NCBI RefSeq assembly: GCF_000622225.1
Contig: NZ_JHWD01000002.1
Span: forward strand, 186,001-250,000
DNA length: 64,000 nucleotides
Reading direction: 5' to 3'
DNA from: Roseomonas mucosa ATCC BAA-692
GTDB lineage: Bacteria; Pseudomonadota; Alphaproteobacteria; Acetobacterales; Acetobacteraceae
This document shows positions 46,424 to 55,566 of this stretch, one piece after another; position 1 is the stretch's first letter; every line of letters starts with the position of its first letter. A program made the translations under genes and the position numbers. The notes under the pieces were generated by a model. The model did not search any database, had not been told where the DNA came from, and saw only the letters and a program-made list of their open reading frames with translations.

Positions 46424-47362
46424 TCAGCCCGGCGGCAGGGCAATGCGCTGGCGCAGCATCCGGACATCCGCCTCTCGCGGATGCGCGGTGCCGGGGTTGG
46501 ACACGGCGGCGGCGCCGGCGGCCATGCCCCAGGCGAAGGCCTCCTCCGGTTCCGCGCCCCGCGACAGCGCCATCACCATGGCCGCCAGGAAGCTGTCGCC
46601 GGCCCCCACTGCGCCCTTCACCTCGACCTTGAGCGCCGGCAGGCGGATGGTGCGCTTCTCCGTGGCCAGGATCGCCCCATCGGCGCCCAGCGTGACCGCC
46701 AGGATGCGCGTCCTGCCGGAACGGACGATCTCGGTGGCGGCCGCTTCCTGCTCGCGCAGGTCCTTCAGCTCGCGTCCCGCCAGGGTCTGGAACTCGCTCA
46801 GGCTGGGCTTGATGAGATCGACGGGCGCCTCCAGCGCCTGGATCAGCGCCTGGCCGGAGGTGTCCAACACGAAGCGCAGCCCGCGCCCGGCGGCGATCCG
46901 CGCGGCCCGGGCATAGAAATCCATCGGCACGCCGCGCGGCAGGCTGCCGCTGCAGACGAGCCAGTCGCCCTCCACGGTCTCCAGCACGCCCAGCGCCGCC
47001 TGCCATTCGGAAGCGGCGATCAGCGGCCCCTCGGGCACGAAGCGGTATTCCAGGCCGGTGGAACGCTCCAGCACGGTCTGGCTGATGCGGGTGAAGCCCT
47101 GCACGGCGATGGACTGGCGCGGCACCCCGGCCTCGTCCAGCAATTCCTCCAGCAGATGGCCCGTGGCGCCACCCGCCAGCATCAGCGCCAGCGTCTCGCC
47201 GCCGAACTCCTTCACGACACGGGACACGTTGATGCCGCCGCCGCCGGGGTCATGGGCTTCGGACTCGGTGCGGATCTTGTGGATCGGGCGGATCTTCTCC
47301 GCGACGCTGGTCAGATCCACCGACGGGTTCAGCGTCAGCGTCACGATGCGGGACTTCGTCAA
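46424..47362 (-). CDS. 1-phosphofructokinase family (PfkB-type) hexose kinase
   Basis: Ribokinase-fold sugar kinase, about 312 residues. It has RIVTLTLNPSVDLTS at the start, the PfkB signature region GGGGINVSRVVKEFGG, SGSLPRGVPMDFYA, and the anion hole/catalytic motif GAVGAGDSFLAAMV. It could be the minor 6-phosphofructokinase (PfkB) or a 1-phosphofructokinase or tagatose kinase. A TTG at 47360-47362 with AGGA upstream gives the usual family start. An ATG 39 bases further upstream is possible. Confidence 0.88.
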   Translation of the reverse strand: MTKSRIVTLTLNPSVDLTSVAEKIRPIHKIRTESEAHDPGGGGINVSRVVKEFGGETLALMLAGGATGHLLEELLDEAGVPRQSIAVQGFTRISQTVLERSTGLEYRFVPEGPLIAASEWQAALGVLETVEGDWLVCSGSLPRGVPMDFYARAARIAAGRGLRFVLDTSGQALIQALEAPVDLIKPSLSEFQTLAGRELKDLREQEAAATEIVRSGRTRILAVTLGADGAILATEKRTIRLPALKVEVKGAVGAGDSFLAAMVMALSRGAEPEEAFAWGMAAGAAAVSNPGTAHPREADVRMLRQRIALPPG

Positions 47363-47461
47363 TGGCGCGTGTCCTGATCCTGGGGTTTCCCGCCGGAGCA
47401 TGCCACGGCCCGGCCGCCCCATCCAAACCCGGGGGCGGCCACGATGCCGCTACTCCGCCCA

Positions 47462-48169
47462 CTACTCCGTATAGATCATCTTCCGGGTCATGCCGCCGTC
47501 GGTGACGAACTCCGCCCCGGTGACGAAGCCACTTTCCGGGCCCAGGAGCCAGGCGATCAGCGCCGCCGTGTCCTCCGGGCGGCCGACCCGCCCCACCGGG
47601 TGCTGGGCATGGTCCTCGGGGCGCAGGGCCTCGCCTTTCGTGTCGATCCAGCCCGGGCTGACACAGTTCACCCGCACATCGGGGCCCAGGCTGATGGCCA
47701 GGGCATGGCTCAGCGCCAGCAGCCCGCCCTTGCTGGCGGAATAGCTCTCGGTGTCCGGCTCCGACTGGTGCGCGCGGGTGGAGGCGACCGTGACCACCGC
47801 GCCCTTCGCCGCGCGGAGCATCTCCTCGGCGGCCTTCACCAGCAGGAAGGTGCTGGTCAGGTTCGTGGCCAGGACCGAGGACCATTCGGCGAGGCTGAGC
47901 TCCCGGATCGGCTTGCGGATCATGAAGCCTGCGTTGCAGACCAGCGCATCGAGGCGCCCCTCCCCGCGCCGGATGCTCTCGGCCAGTGCCCGCACTGCCT
48001 CCTCTTCCGCGACATCCGCCCGGACGAAGCGCGCCGCGACATCCGGCGGCGCCTCCGCGCGGTCGGCGATCACCACCCGGTAGCCGTCTTTCGCCAGTCG
48101 CCGGGCCACCGCCAGCCCGATGCCATGGGCGGCGCCCGTCACCAGCGCGACGCGTTGCTCCTGCCGCAT
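47462..48169 (-). CDS. Short-chain dehydrogenase/reductase (SDR)
   Basis: A 235-residue classical SDR. The cofactor motif is TGAAHGIGLAVARRL, followed by LVCNAGFM, the catalytic Ser/Tyr/Lys in VASTRAH and ESYSASKGG, and the C-terminal PGWIDTKGE and GAEFVTDGGMTRK. An AGGAGG box eight bases before the ATG at 48167-48169 decides the start. The substrate is unknown. It may be co-transcribed with the PfkB kinase 99 bases downstream. Confidence 0.9.
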   Translation of the reverse strand: MRQEQRVALVTGAAHGIGLAVARRLAKDGYRVVIADRAEAPPDVAARFVRADVAEEEAVRALAESIRRGEGRLDALVCNAGFMIRKPIRELSLAEWSSVLATNLTSTFLLVKAAEEMLRAAKGAVVTVASTRAHQSEPDTESYSASKGGLLALSHALAISLGPDVRVNCVSPGWIDTKGEALRPEDHAQHPVGRVGRPEDTAALIAWLLGPESGFVTGAEFVTDGGMTRKMIYTE

Positions 48170-48309
48170 GATCCTGCCCTCCTGTCTGCCGTCCATGAAG
48201 CGCCCGGCAGGCGTGGCGGCTGCATCCGCCGCCCCGGAACGGAGCGGCTTGCCGGATGCCTGGCCGCGAGGCTCATGATGCGCGGAATGGAGCAGAAGGA
48301 TCGTGGCGC

Positions 48310-48945
48310 ATGAGCGATGGCGGCATGAATGGCGCGGAGGATGCCCGGCGGCACGCTCCGGCGGCGGAGCGCAACCGGGAGCCTATCCTGGCGGTGCTGC
48401 GGCGCCACCTGCCGGCGGAAGGGCTGGTGCTGGAGGTGGCGAGCGGCACGGGGCAGCACGCGGTGCATTTCGCCGAGGCCCTGCCCGGGCTGGTCTTCCA
48501 GCCGAGCGACCCGGACCCTTCGGCGCGGGCGAGCATCGATGCCTGGGCCGCGGCGAGCGGGTTGCCGAACCTGCGTCCGGCGCTGGAGCTGGATGCCAGC
48601 GGCGGCCGGAACTGGCCCGCGCTGCGCGCCGCGGCAGTGCTGTGCATCAACATGATCCACATCTCGCCCTGGGCCGCGACGCTGGGCCTGATGGCAGGGG
48701 CCGCGCGGGTGCTGCCGCCGGGCGGGGTGCTGGTGCTCTACGGTCCCTACCGGCGGGATGGGGTGGAGACCGCGCCCAGCAACGAGGCATTCGACCGCAG
48801 CCTGAGGCTCCGCGATCCCGCCTGGGGCCTGCGGCGCCTGGAGGACGTGACGGCGGAGGCGGAGAGGCAGGGCCTGCGCCGGCAGGAGGTTGCGGAAATG
48901 CCGGCGAACAATCTCTGCCTGGTGTTTCGCCGCGAGGGTGGCTGA
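48310..48945 (+). CDS. DUF938 family SAM-dependent methyltransferase
   Basis: A 211-residue class I methyltransferase-like protein of the DUF938 family. It has RNREPILAVLRRHL, the SAM motif VLEVASGTGQHAVHFAEALP, CINMIHISPWAATLGLMAGA, LYGPYRRDG and SNEAFDRSLRLRDPAWGLRRLEDV, all characteristic of that family. The function is unestablished. An AAGGA box lies nine bases before the ATG. It converges with the drug exporter (13-base gap). Confidence 0.9.
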   Translation: MSDGGMNGAEDARRHAPAAERNREPILAVLRRHLPAEGLVLEVASGTGQHAVHFAEALPGLVFQPSDPDPSARASIDAWAAASGLPNLRPALELDASGGRNWPALRAAAVLCINMIHISPWAATLGLMAGAARVLPPGGVLVLYGPYRRDGVETAPSNEAFDRSLRLRDPAWGLRRLEDVTAEAERQGLRRQEVAEMPANNLCLVFRREGG

Positions 48946-48958
48946 GCCGCAGCGCCCT

Positions 48959-50128
48959 TCAGGCGGCGCGGCGGCGGAACCAGTCCGCGACCAGGGCGCC
49001 GCAGACGCCGAACAGCATGGTGAAGGCGAGCGGCCGGGCCGTGCCGTCGCTGAGCACACCGACCACGAGCGAGGCACTGGCGGCGATGGTGAACTGCAGC
49101 ATCCCCATCAGCGCCGAGGCCGAGCCGGCCCGCGTGGCCTGCCGCGACAGGGCACCCACCGCCGCGTTGGGCATGATCAGCGAGGAGGCGGCGATGGCGA
49201 AGAAGATCGGAAGGAAGACGCTGAGCAGGCCGAAGGGCCCGGTCAGCGTGACCACGACCAGGACGAGAATGGCGGCGCAGGAGAAGCGCGCCGCCCAGCT
49301 CATCACCCGGTGGTGGCCGTAGCGCCCGACCAGCCAGGGATTGACCTGGGACATGCCGATGAAGCCGATGGCGTTGATGCCGAAGAGCATGCCGAAGACC
49401 TGCGGGCTGACGCCGAAGATCTCGATGAAGACCGGCGGCACGCCGCCGAGATAGGCGAACATCACGAACATCATGAAGCCGCCCATCAGCATGTGGGTGA
49501 CGAAGCTGGGATCGCGCAGGATCGCGATGTAGCGCGCGAGCAGGCTGGCGGCGCCGAGCGAGACGCGGAGTTCCGGCGGCAGCGTATCCGGCAGGAAGCG
49601 CCAGACCAGCAGGCAGGACAGGATGCCGTAGAAGGCCGAGACCCAGAAGATCATGCGCCAGTCCGCCACGCCGAGCAGGAGCCCGCCGAGGGAGGGTGCC
49701 AGGATCGGCGCCACGCCCATGATCAGCATCAGGCGGGACATGAGGCGCGTGGCCTCCAGCCCCTCGGCCTTGTCGCGGATCACGGCGCGCGGGATCACCA
49801 TGCTGGCCGAGCCGCCGAAGGCCGCCAGGGCGCGGCAGATGGACAGGGTGGCGAGGTCCGGCGCGACGGCGCAGCCGACCGAGGCCAGGGTGTAGATCGC
49901 CGTTCCCACCAGCAGCGGCCCACGACGGCCGAAGCGGTCGGACAGCGTGCCCTGGGTGATCTGCCCCACGGCCAGCCCCATGAACCAGGTGGCAAGCGTG
50001 ACCTGCGCCGAGCCGGCACCGCTTCCCAGGCTCTCCTCGATCGCCGGGAAGGCCGGCAGGTACATGTCCGTCGAGATCGGACCGATGGCGGTCAGGAAGC
50101 CGAGAAGCAGGGGAAGCCAGGAAGGCAT
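48959..50128 (-). CDS. Bcr/CflA family multidrug efflux MFS transporter
   Basis: A 389-residue 12-helix exporter. The family hallmark start is FLTAIGPISTDMYLPAFPAIEESL, with LATWFMGLAVGQITQGTLSDRFGRRGPLLVG as motif A and IPRAVIRDKAEGLEATRLMSRLMLIMGVAPILAPSLGG as the TM5 antiporter motif C region. It probably exports bicyclomycin-like or other drugs. It is monocistronic. Confidence 0.93.
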   Translation of the reverse strand: MPSWLPLLLGFLTAIGPISTDMYLPAFPAIEESLGSGAGSAQVTLATWFMGLAVGQITQGTLSDRFGRRGPLLVGTAIYTLASVGCAVAPDLATLSICRALAAFGGSASMVIPRAVIRDKAEGLEATRLMSRLMLIMGVAPILAPSLGGLLLGVADWRMIFWVSAFYGILSCLLVWRFLPDTLPPELRVSLGAASLLARYIAILRDPSFVTHMLMGGFMMFVMFAYLGGVPPVFIEIFGVSPQVFGMLFGINAIGFIGMSQVNPWLVGRYGHHRVMSWAARFSCAAILVLVVVTLTGPFGLLSVFLPIFFAIAASSLIMPNAAVGALSRQATRAGSASALMGMLQFTIAASASLVVGVLSDGTARPLAFTMLFGVCGALVADWFRRRAA

Positions 50129-50305
50129 CAGGGCACGGGCACCGGTGGAGGGCAGCGATGCGGCGGCATCGGGGCAAGGCAGGAGGCGAAGCCCGGACCC
50201 TGCCGCAAACGGGCCGCCGTGACCATGGGCGCGATCATGGATTCGCCCGGACGCCTGGGGGTTATTCGCGTTCCGGCCTGCCGCCGCCCGGTTCGTTTCG
50301 GAGGT

Positions 50306-50854
50306 TCAGTAGCGCAGGCCGACCGTCACCTCGGTCAGGCCGGGCCCCGCCTGGAAACCGGCCTCGCGCAGGGTCGGCGCGCGCAACGGAGTCGGGGCGT
50401 CGTTGGAGAAGCCGTAGCCCTCCTCCGGCAGCCCGAGCAGGGAACGGTTGAAGTGATGGTCGGCGTTCTCGTCATGATAGATGGAGACGGCATAGAGCCC
50501 CGGGCCGGAGATGGCGAAGCAGGCCCCCAGCTGGGTTGCGCCATTGAGCGGCACGCGCTGCCGCGCAATCGAGCCGCCGCTGGCGAGGAAGCGGTCGGGC
50601 TGCGAACCATAGAGGGTGACGGCCACCTCGCCCTTGCCGCTGCGCGCACCGACGACATGGACCATGATCCTCGGGTTCTGGCTGGTGGCGTTGCAGGGCA
50701 TGGCGCTCTGCTCGGCGGAGCCCGGGCCCTCGGCACGGACCTGTCCCGCAGACACGGAGGCCCAGAGCATCGCCCCGGCGCATGTCAGGGCCAGTCTTGT
50801 CCAGGCCAGGCTCCGGGCGGTGCGGCGGCCCGGGATTGTGGATCGCTTCGTCAT
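50306..50854 (-). CDS. DUF2141 domain exported protein
   Basis: A 182-residue secreted protein. A long basic leader with a hydrophobic core (LALTCAGAMLWASVSAGQVRA) is followed by a DUF2141 beta-rich domain: IMVHVVGARSGKGEVAVTLYGS, FAISGPGLYAVSIYHDENADHHFNRSLLGLPEEGYGFSND. The function of DUF2141 is unknown. Two Cys (in MPCNATS and GACFAIS) could form a disulphide. The ATG at 50852-50854 follows an AGG box. Confidence 0.85.
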   Translation of the reverse strand: MTKRSTIPGRRTARSLAWTRLALTCAGAMLWASVSAGQVRAEGPGSAEQSAMPCNATSQNPRIMVHVVGARSGKGEVAVTLYGSQPDRFLASGGSIARQRVPLNGATQLGACFAISGPGLYAVSIYHDENADHHFNRSLLGLPEEGYGFSNDAPTPLRAPTLREAGFQAGPGLTEVTVGLRY

Positions 50855-51210
50855 GGCGGACCTGTCCCCTGATCTCGCGTGACCCGAGTGCGTGGCCGGC
50901 GGGGCCGGAGCCCGGGCTGTCATCCGGTGTCGTCCGGCAGGGCGATACCCCTTCGCCACCAGCTTGTCTGCTGTCGATGGCGCGACCGAGCCATGGCCCG
51001 GAAGCAAGTCTTATGAAAGTTACATAATTTGCCAGAGGTCCAATGAATTCTTGTGCAAGACACATAATCACTAGAAAAACCTACCAGACATACTTTGGCA
51101 TCATCGCTTTTGACTTGAATCGGATGCTGGGAGGGTCCATCTTGCAATGCAGCGAAACAGGGAAACGGGCGCAGTCAGGCGCCCCCCTTCCGCAGATGAG
51201 GGAAATCGAG
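50855..51210. other. AT-rich divergent intergenic island
   Basis: A 356-base spacer between the DUF2141 gene and the 48-residue protein. By hand count, 51001-51120 is only about 37% GC, far below the surroundings. It holds the 40-base-phased repeat pair listed separately and a TTGACT hexamer at 51110-51115. No gene is supported in it, although frames run open toward the small protein. Confidence 0.6.
51001..51068. repeat. Degenerate direct repeat pair phased 40 bases apart
   Basis: The 19-mers at 51010-51028 and 51050-51068 agree at 15 positions, sharing CTTxTGxAAGxxACATAAT. The first also contains an inverted pair TTATG/CATAA (51011-51015, 51023-51027). Both end in CATAAT, a plausible -10 box. 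They could be tandem operators or duplicated promoters. Confidence 0.45.
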
Positions 51211-51357
51211 ATGAACACTTTCCGTGAGATGGGTGAGTCGATGATCCTGGCCCATGAGGGCCAGCGCCAGCTCGCCGAGATGCTTTTTGCCAAGCTGCGC
51301 AACTTCTTCAGCCATATCCGTGCCGCCCGCTCCGCCGCGGACGCCGTCTATCGCTGA
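51211..51357 (+). CDS. Small 48-residue hypothetical protein
   Basis: A short basic, mostly helical protein (MNTFREMGESMILAHEGQRQ...LRNFFSHIRAARSAADAVYR) that I do not recognise. A GAGGGAAA box lies nine bases before the ATG at 51211. A longer in-frame start at 51043 would add residues read from the AT-rich island and is less likely. The size and Arg-rich C terminus recall small stress or membrane-associated proteins. A hairpin terminator follows. Confidence 0.65.
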   Translation: MNTFREMGESMILAHEGQRQLAEMLFAKLRNFFSHIRAARSAADAVYR

Positions 51358-51373
51358 TCCGACCGAGCAACAG

Positions 51374-51395
51374 CCGCCGGCTTCTCAGCCGGCGG
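51374..51395. terminator. Hairpin between small protein and AI-2E-type permease
   Basis: The 8-bp stem CCGCCGGC / GCCGGCGG with a six-base loop lies between convergent genes and overlaps the stop of the minus-strand permease. There is no T-tract on either side. Confidence 0.45.
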
Positions 51396-53262
51396 GCTGC
51401 TCCTCCTCATCCTTGAGGGCCCAGGCCGACACGGCCTGACAGAGTGCCACGGTTTCCCGCAGGGACGTGGTGATGGTTTCGCCGGGATTCTCGCTCCGCA
51501 AGGCGGAAAGCATCAGGCTCCCGGCCGGTGCGTGCCAGAGCGCCACCACGATCCGGGTTTCCGGCAGGCGTCGCCTGATACGGCGCAGGAAATGCCGCAC
51601 CCCCGCAGCGCTGCTGCCTTCCTCCAGAACCGACAGACAGCAGAGACGGATCGCCGCAGGGTCCAGCCGCTCCAGATTCGCCGTCTCCAGCACGTTGTTG
51701 CTTTCCGCCCGCGCGCCGAAGCCGTGGCGCCGGAAGATCTGCACCGCCATTTCCGCGGCGAGGTCGTCAAGCTCCCCACGCCCGGCGATCACCACCATGG
51801 CACCATCTGTGCGCCAGGACGGCGCCGGCAATCCCTGGCGAATCGGGATCGCATCAGGTTCCACGAACTCGTCGCCCAGGGCCGAGACGGGGGTGGGCGC
51901 GGACAGGCGGACCGGCGGGTCCTCGACCCCCATGGCCAGATCCTCCAGCAGCATGGCCACGTGCTGGCGCAGCTGCCCGAACTGCTCGGGACCCAGCTCC
52001 TCGCGCATACGGTCCTCCTGCGCCAGGGTCAGGCCGCGCAGGGCAACCTCGTCGTAATAGACGGCGAGTGGCGTGTGCCGCAGCATCTGCCGCGCCTGGG
52101 CCACCAGCCCGTCCACGTCCCCTTCCAGTGCCCGCTGGTAGAAGGTCTCCTCCGGCCGCAGCGGCGGCCCGTCCCCCAGCATGATGTCGAGGAACTGCAT
52201 ACGCTCGACATGCCGCCCCAGCACCACGAGGCAGACGGTGAGCGGCGTCGCCAGCAGCAGGCCGATGGGCCCCCACATGAAGGCCCAGAAGGTGGCGGAG
52301 ACGATCACCGACACCGGCGAGAGGCCGGTGCTGTGACCATAGAGCAGCGGCTCCAGCGCCTGTCCCATCAGGGGCGCGCTGCAGGCGAAGAGCAGCAGCA
52401 CATAGACCGCCATGGACCAGCCGGGATCGACCGCCAGGGCCAGCAGAACCGGCGGCACCACGGCGATGGGCGTGCCGACGAAGGGCACGAAGCGCATCAC
52501 CCCGGCCAGGATGCCCCACAGGACGGGATTGGGCAGGCCGATAAGCCAGAGGCCGGTGCCCACGAAGATGCCGTAGCTGGCATTGAGCGCGACTTGAGCC
52601 AGGAAGTAACGCGACAGTCGATAGGCCGCGTCGGTCATCGCCGTCATGGTGCGGTGAAGATCCCGCGTGCCGGCGAGGCGGATCAGCCGGTCGCGCAGGT
52701 CCTCCCGGTACAGAAGGACGAAGATGGTGAAGACGACCACGATGCCGGTGGTGGCGATCGGCCTGAACAGCGGCTCCGCCACGCCACGGGCCAGTTCCAG
52801 CGGTGTGAGGTCGGACTGCCCTGAGGCGGGCGGCGGGCGGTGGATGGTGCGCGAGGTGTCCTCCAGGTTGCCCATGCCGCGCAGCAGCATGTCCACCTGC
52901 CGCACCAGTTCGTCCAGGCGCAGCGCATTGACTTTGCGCTGGATCGCCTCCTGGTAGGTCGAGAAGTTCCCGGCCAGCTGCGCCCCCTGGCGGCTGACCG
53001 CCAGGCCGATGCCAAGCAGCAGGGCGAAGGCCAGCAGCACCGAGATCAGCACGGCGGGCACGCGCGGCAGGCGGAAGCGGCGCAGGACGCGCACCACCGG
53101 GGCCAGCACGAAGGCCAGCAGCACCGCCAGCACGATGGGCACCAGCAGATCACGGCCGAAATAGAGGCCGGCGATGACGATGGCGCAGGCGATCAGGGTC
53201 ATGATGCCCCGCGCCGGGATGGCGACCGGCAGAGGCGGCCGTCTGGTCTCGAACATGCTCAT
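51385..53262 (-). CDS. AI-2E family permease with extra C-terminal cytoplasmic domain
   Basis: A 625-residue protein. Residues 15-350 form an AI-2E (PerM/YdiK-type) permease with about eight helices, including GIVVVFTIFVLLYREDLRDRL and GVMRFVPFVGTPIAVVPPVLLAL. After it come a helical linker (350-450) and a Rossmann-like domain at about 488-590 (AMVVIAGRGELDDLAAEMAVQIFRRHGFGA...IRLCCLSVLEEGS...RIVVALWHA), resembling B12-binding-like folds without the usual DxHxxG. Most permeases of this family stop near residue 350. The ATG at 53260-53262 is chosen; one two codons in is possible. Confidence 0.87.
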   Translation of the reverse strand: MSMFETRRPPLPVAIPARGIMTLIACAIVIAGLYFGRDLLVPIVLAVLLAFVLAPVVRVLRRFRLPRVPAVLISVLLAFALLLGIGLAVSRQGAQLAGNFSTYQEAIQRKVNALRLDELVRQVDMLLRGMGNLEDTSRTIHRPPPASGQSDLTPLELARGVAEPLFRPIATTGIVVVFTIFVLLYREDLRDRLIRLAGTRDLHRTMTAMTDAAYRLSRYFLAQVALNASYGIFVGTGLWLIGLPNPVLWGILAGVMRFVPFVGTPIAVVPPVLLALAVDPGWSMAVYVLLLFACSAPLMGQALEPLLYGHSTGLSPVSVIVSATFWAFMWGPIGLLLATPLTVCLVVLGRHVERMQFLDIMLGDGPPLRPEETFYQRALEGDVDGLVAQARQMLRHTPLAVYYDEVALRGLTLAQEDRMREELGPEQFGQLRQHVAMLLEDLAMGVEDPPVRLSAPTPVSALGDEFVEPDAIPIRQGLPAPSWRTDGAMVVIAGRGELDDLAAEMAVQIFRRHGFGARAESNNVLETANLERLDPAAIRLCCLSVLEEGSSAAGVRHFLRRIRRRLPETRIVVALWHAPAGSLMLSALRSENPGETITTSLRETVALCQAVSAWALKDEEEQPAG

Positions 53263-53423
53263 GCAACCGCCTGCTATGCCGCCCCGCCCTGGCCCCCGCC
53301 GCGACGGGCGCGGGATGCGGAGGCAACGCGGGCCGGCCATCCGGGTTCAGGCGGGCTACCCGGCCCTGACGCATCGCACCACAGGCCGGGCCATTCGGGC
53401 AATGGCCGGGGTGAAGCTGCGCG

Positions 53424-53768
53424 CTAGTGGCCGGACAGGCAGGCGCTCATGAAGCTGCGCCGCTGGTCGCCCGCCAGCTTCTTCGTGCCGGCCTCGGCGT
53501 TGCAGCTCCGCATACGGTCCTGCTGGGTGGCGGGCGCGGCGGCGCTCTGCACGCTGTCCGCCTTGCCGGAGAGGCATGCGCTCATGAACTGCTTCCGGCC
53601 GTCGCCGGCCAGGGAACGGGTCTTGGCCGTGGCGTTGCAGTCCTTCATGCGCTGCTGCTGCGCCGCCTGGGCTGACGATGGGACCGACGGCTGGGCAAAG
53701 GAGGCCGAACAGGCGCCGGACAGGCCCAAAAGGGCCGCCGAAGCCAGGAGAGTCGGGAACAACCGCAT
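53424..53768 (-). CDS. PsiF repeat family exported protein
   Basis: A 114-residue protein with a signal peptide (about 1-26, LLASAALLGLSGACSASFAQ) and two PsiF repeats, RMKDCNATAKTRSLAGDGRKQFMSACLSG and RMRSCNAEAGTKKLAGDQRRSFMSACLSG. Each repeat has a Cys pair, probably a disulphide. E. coli psiF is phosphate-starvation induced; the function is unknown. No pho box was recognised upstream. Confidence 0.93.
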   Translation of the reverse strand: MRLFPTLLASAALLGLSGACSASFAQPSVPSSAQAAQQQRMKDCNATAKTRSLAGDGRKQFMSACLSGKADSVQSAAAPATQQDRMRSCNAEAGTKKLAGDQRRSFMSACLSGH

Positions 53769-53872
53769 GGCTGGAAGATTCTCCGTTGCGACAGGCTCGT
53801 ACCCGTCCGGCGCAGCAGAAACAGGTTTGGCCGAGGCAGGCAAGCCTTCTCGTCCGGCCGCGGAACGGCTCT

Positions 53873-54601
53873 TCAGGCGGCGGCGCCGAACCCCGCCACC
53901 AGCGCGGCGAGGCGCTCGATGGCCGGATCGCTCAGCCCGAGGGCCTCCAGGCCCTCCCGCGTGCGGAACAGGTAGTCGGCGGAGGAGCCGATCTGGCCCC
54001 GCGCGGTGGCGAGCCGGCGCACCGTCTCGGCCTCGCCAAGCCGTACGCATTGTGGTCCGGCGGGGTCGATGGCGAAGGCGATGCCCTGTCCGAAGACCTC
54101 CCCCCGGGAATCGTGCAGCGGTACCCAGACAGGGCGATAGGCGCCGGTCAGCATTTCCCGCCGCCAGAGCAGGGAAAGCTCGTCCAGGAGATTGCCCTCG
54201 TCCAGGCGAAGAGCGACGCCGTCGCACCATCCGCCCTCGTCGAGAGCCAGGACGAGGCCGGGATTCTCAGGCGTGCCCCGGCCGATCGGGGTCGAAAGGC
54301 AAAAGGAGCGGTGCCATCCCTCCACCCTCGCCACGCGCCGGTCCACATGATGGATGGTGGGGTTCCACATCAGGGAGCCATAGGCGAAGACCCAGGCTCC
54401 TTCTTCCGCCGCGGGCCGTGCCGCCAGGGTCTGCCGCAGCGACGCCTCGCGCTCGGCGTCGCTCATCAGGCGCAGGTCAGGCACTGCGGCGGCGACCATC
54501 CGGTCCAGCTTCCCCGAACGCAGCAGGTCTCGCGTCAGGACATCGGAGAGCGGGATGTCCTCGTCAGGCGCGGCCAGGGAAGATGGATCGGTCAGGGACA
54601 T
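53873..54601 (-). CDS. Gamma-glutamylcyclotransferase (ChaC-type)
   Basis: A 242-residue enzyme that degrades glutathione or gamma-glutamyl peptides to 5-oxoproline. The substrate-binding motif WVFAYGSLMWNP, the RVARVEGWHRSFCL segment and the VYLRD-like region GVALRLDEGN are present. The N-terminal 70 residues are extra. The family name derives from E. coli chaC, next to the cation antiporter gene, but no transporter is adjacent here. Confidence 0.9.
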   Translation of the reverse strand: MSLTDPSSLAAPDEDIPLSDVLTRDLLRSGKLDRMVAAAVPDLRLMSDAEREASLRQTLAARPAAEEGAWVFAYGSLMWNPTIHHVDRRVARVEGWHRSFCLSTPIGRGTPENPGLVLALDEGGWCDGVALRLDEGNLLDELSLLWRREMLTGAYRPVWVPLHDSRGEVFGQGIAFAIDPAGPQCVRLGEAETVRRLATARGQIGSSADYLFRTREGLEALGLSDPAIERLAALVAGFGAAA

Positions 54602-54826
54602 GGGCTCCGGGTCCGCGTCGCCACGCCTTTCGCCGGCGCGAAGTTACGCGGCCCCCTATGCAACGGCCGCCTCGTCCTGGGAACGGGCCAAAACCCGATC
54701 CAGGCCATCACGAAAACCGATGTTTCGCGGGGCCGTCGCCGTTGGCAGGCCGATCACGCTGGCCAGTCCGGACCGCCCCGGAGGTCTTTCCCGGGCTGCG
54801 CGGCAGCACCGGGGCGACCAAGCAAC

Positions 54827-55186
54827 TCAGCGCTGGTGCTGCGCCTTGCGGGCATCCCGCGCCGCCTGATGGCCGGCCAGGATGGAGGCGACGCGCGAAC
54901 GGGTCATCGGCTTGCGCTGGCTCTGCTCGCGCAGGGCGGCGGCGCGGGCTTCGGCCTTGGCCTTGCGCTCCTCCTTCTGGCGCTCGATCTCGGCCAGACG
55001 CTCGGCGCGGCGGGCGGCCATGCGGGCATCGCGGGCCTGCTCCGCGGCGAGGCGTTCGGCGCGGCGGGCGGCGAGTTCGGGATCATCCTGGGTCGGGCGC
55101 GCACGGAAAGCCTCCAGCATCGCCTGCTTCGCCTTGGCCTGATCCTCAAGCCGCTGGGTCAGGCTTCCTGGGGTATGCTTGCTCAT
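54827..55186 (-). CDS. DUF6481 family small charged protein
   Basis: A 119-residue helical protein rich in Arg, Ala, Glu and Lys (DPELAARRAERLAAEQARDARMAARRAERLAEIE). Its repeating AARRAERLA segments produce a direct repeat in the DNA, and its C-terminal half is basic. It matches the alphaproteobacterial DUF6481 family by composition and pattern. It probably forms one long coiled coil. The function is unknown. Confidence 0.8.
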   Translation of the reverse strand: MSKHTPGSLTQRLEDQAKAKQAMLEAFRARPTQDDPELAARRAERLAAEQARDARMAARRAERLAEIERQKEERKAKAEARAAALREQSQRKPMTRSRVASILAGHQAARDARKAQHQR

Positions 55187-55490
55187 GCTCAGGCTTCAGC
55201 CTCCTTGCTGTGTGAAAATGGAATGGTCCGGCACGATCCCGCCGGGCACGGATGAGCGGTGCCTTCCGGCCCCTGCCTGCCGCGACAGGGCGGCGAAAGC
55301 ATAGGACGAGCCGGAGGGACCATGCCGCTTCAGCATAGCCCAGGAATATCGGTTCCGGAAAAGAAACGGTTCAGCGACCCGCGAGGACAGGGCTTGGGGC
55401 TTTTCGCCCGGGCGAGGATCCCGATGGAACCCCGGATGTGCCGTCCACAGTGACAGTGGGTCGAATACCAGATCGAGGATTGGGAAGGAA
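55187..55490. other. Intergenic region between DUF6481 gene and tRNA-Lys
   Basis: A 304-base spacer with no supported gene. It should contain the promoter of the DUF6481 gene and the 3' end of the tRNA transcript. A short palindrome TCGCCCGGGCGA near 55408-55419 is followed by no useful T-run on either strand. Confidence 0.4.

Positions 55491-55566
<76 letters not shown>

Noticed and set aside
54602-54826. Possible gene remnant between chaC and the DUF6481 gene
   Set aside because: No frame shows a recognisable domain, a signal peptide or a ribosome-binding site. It is treated as ordinary spacer.
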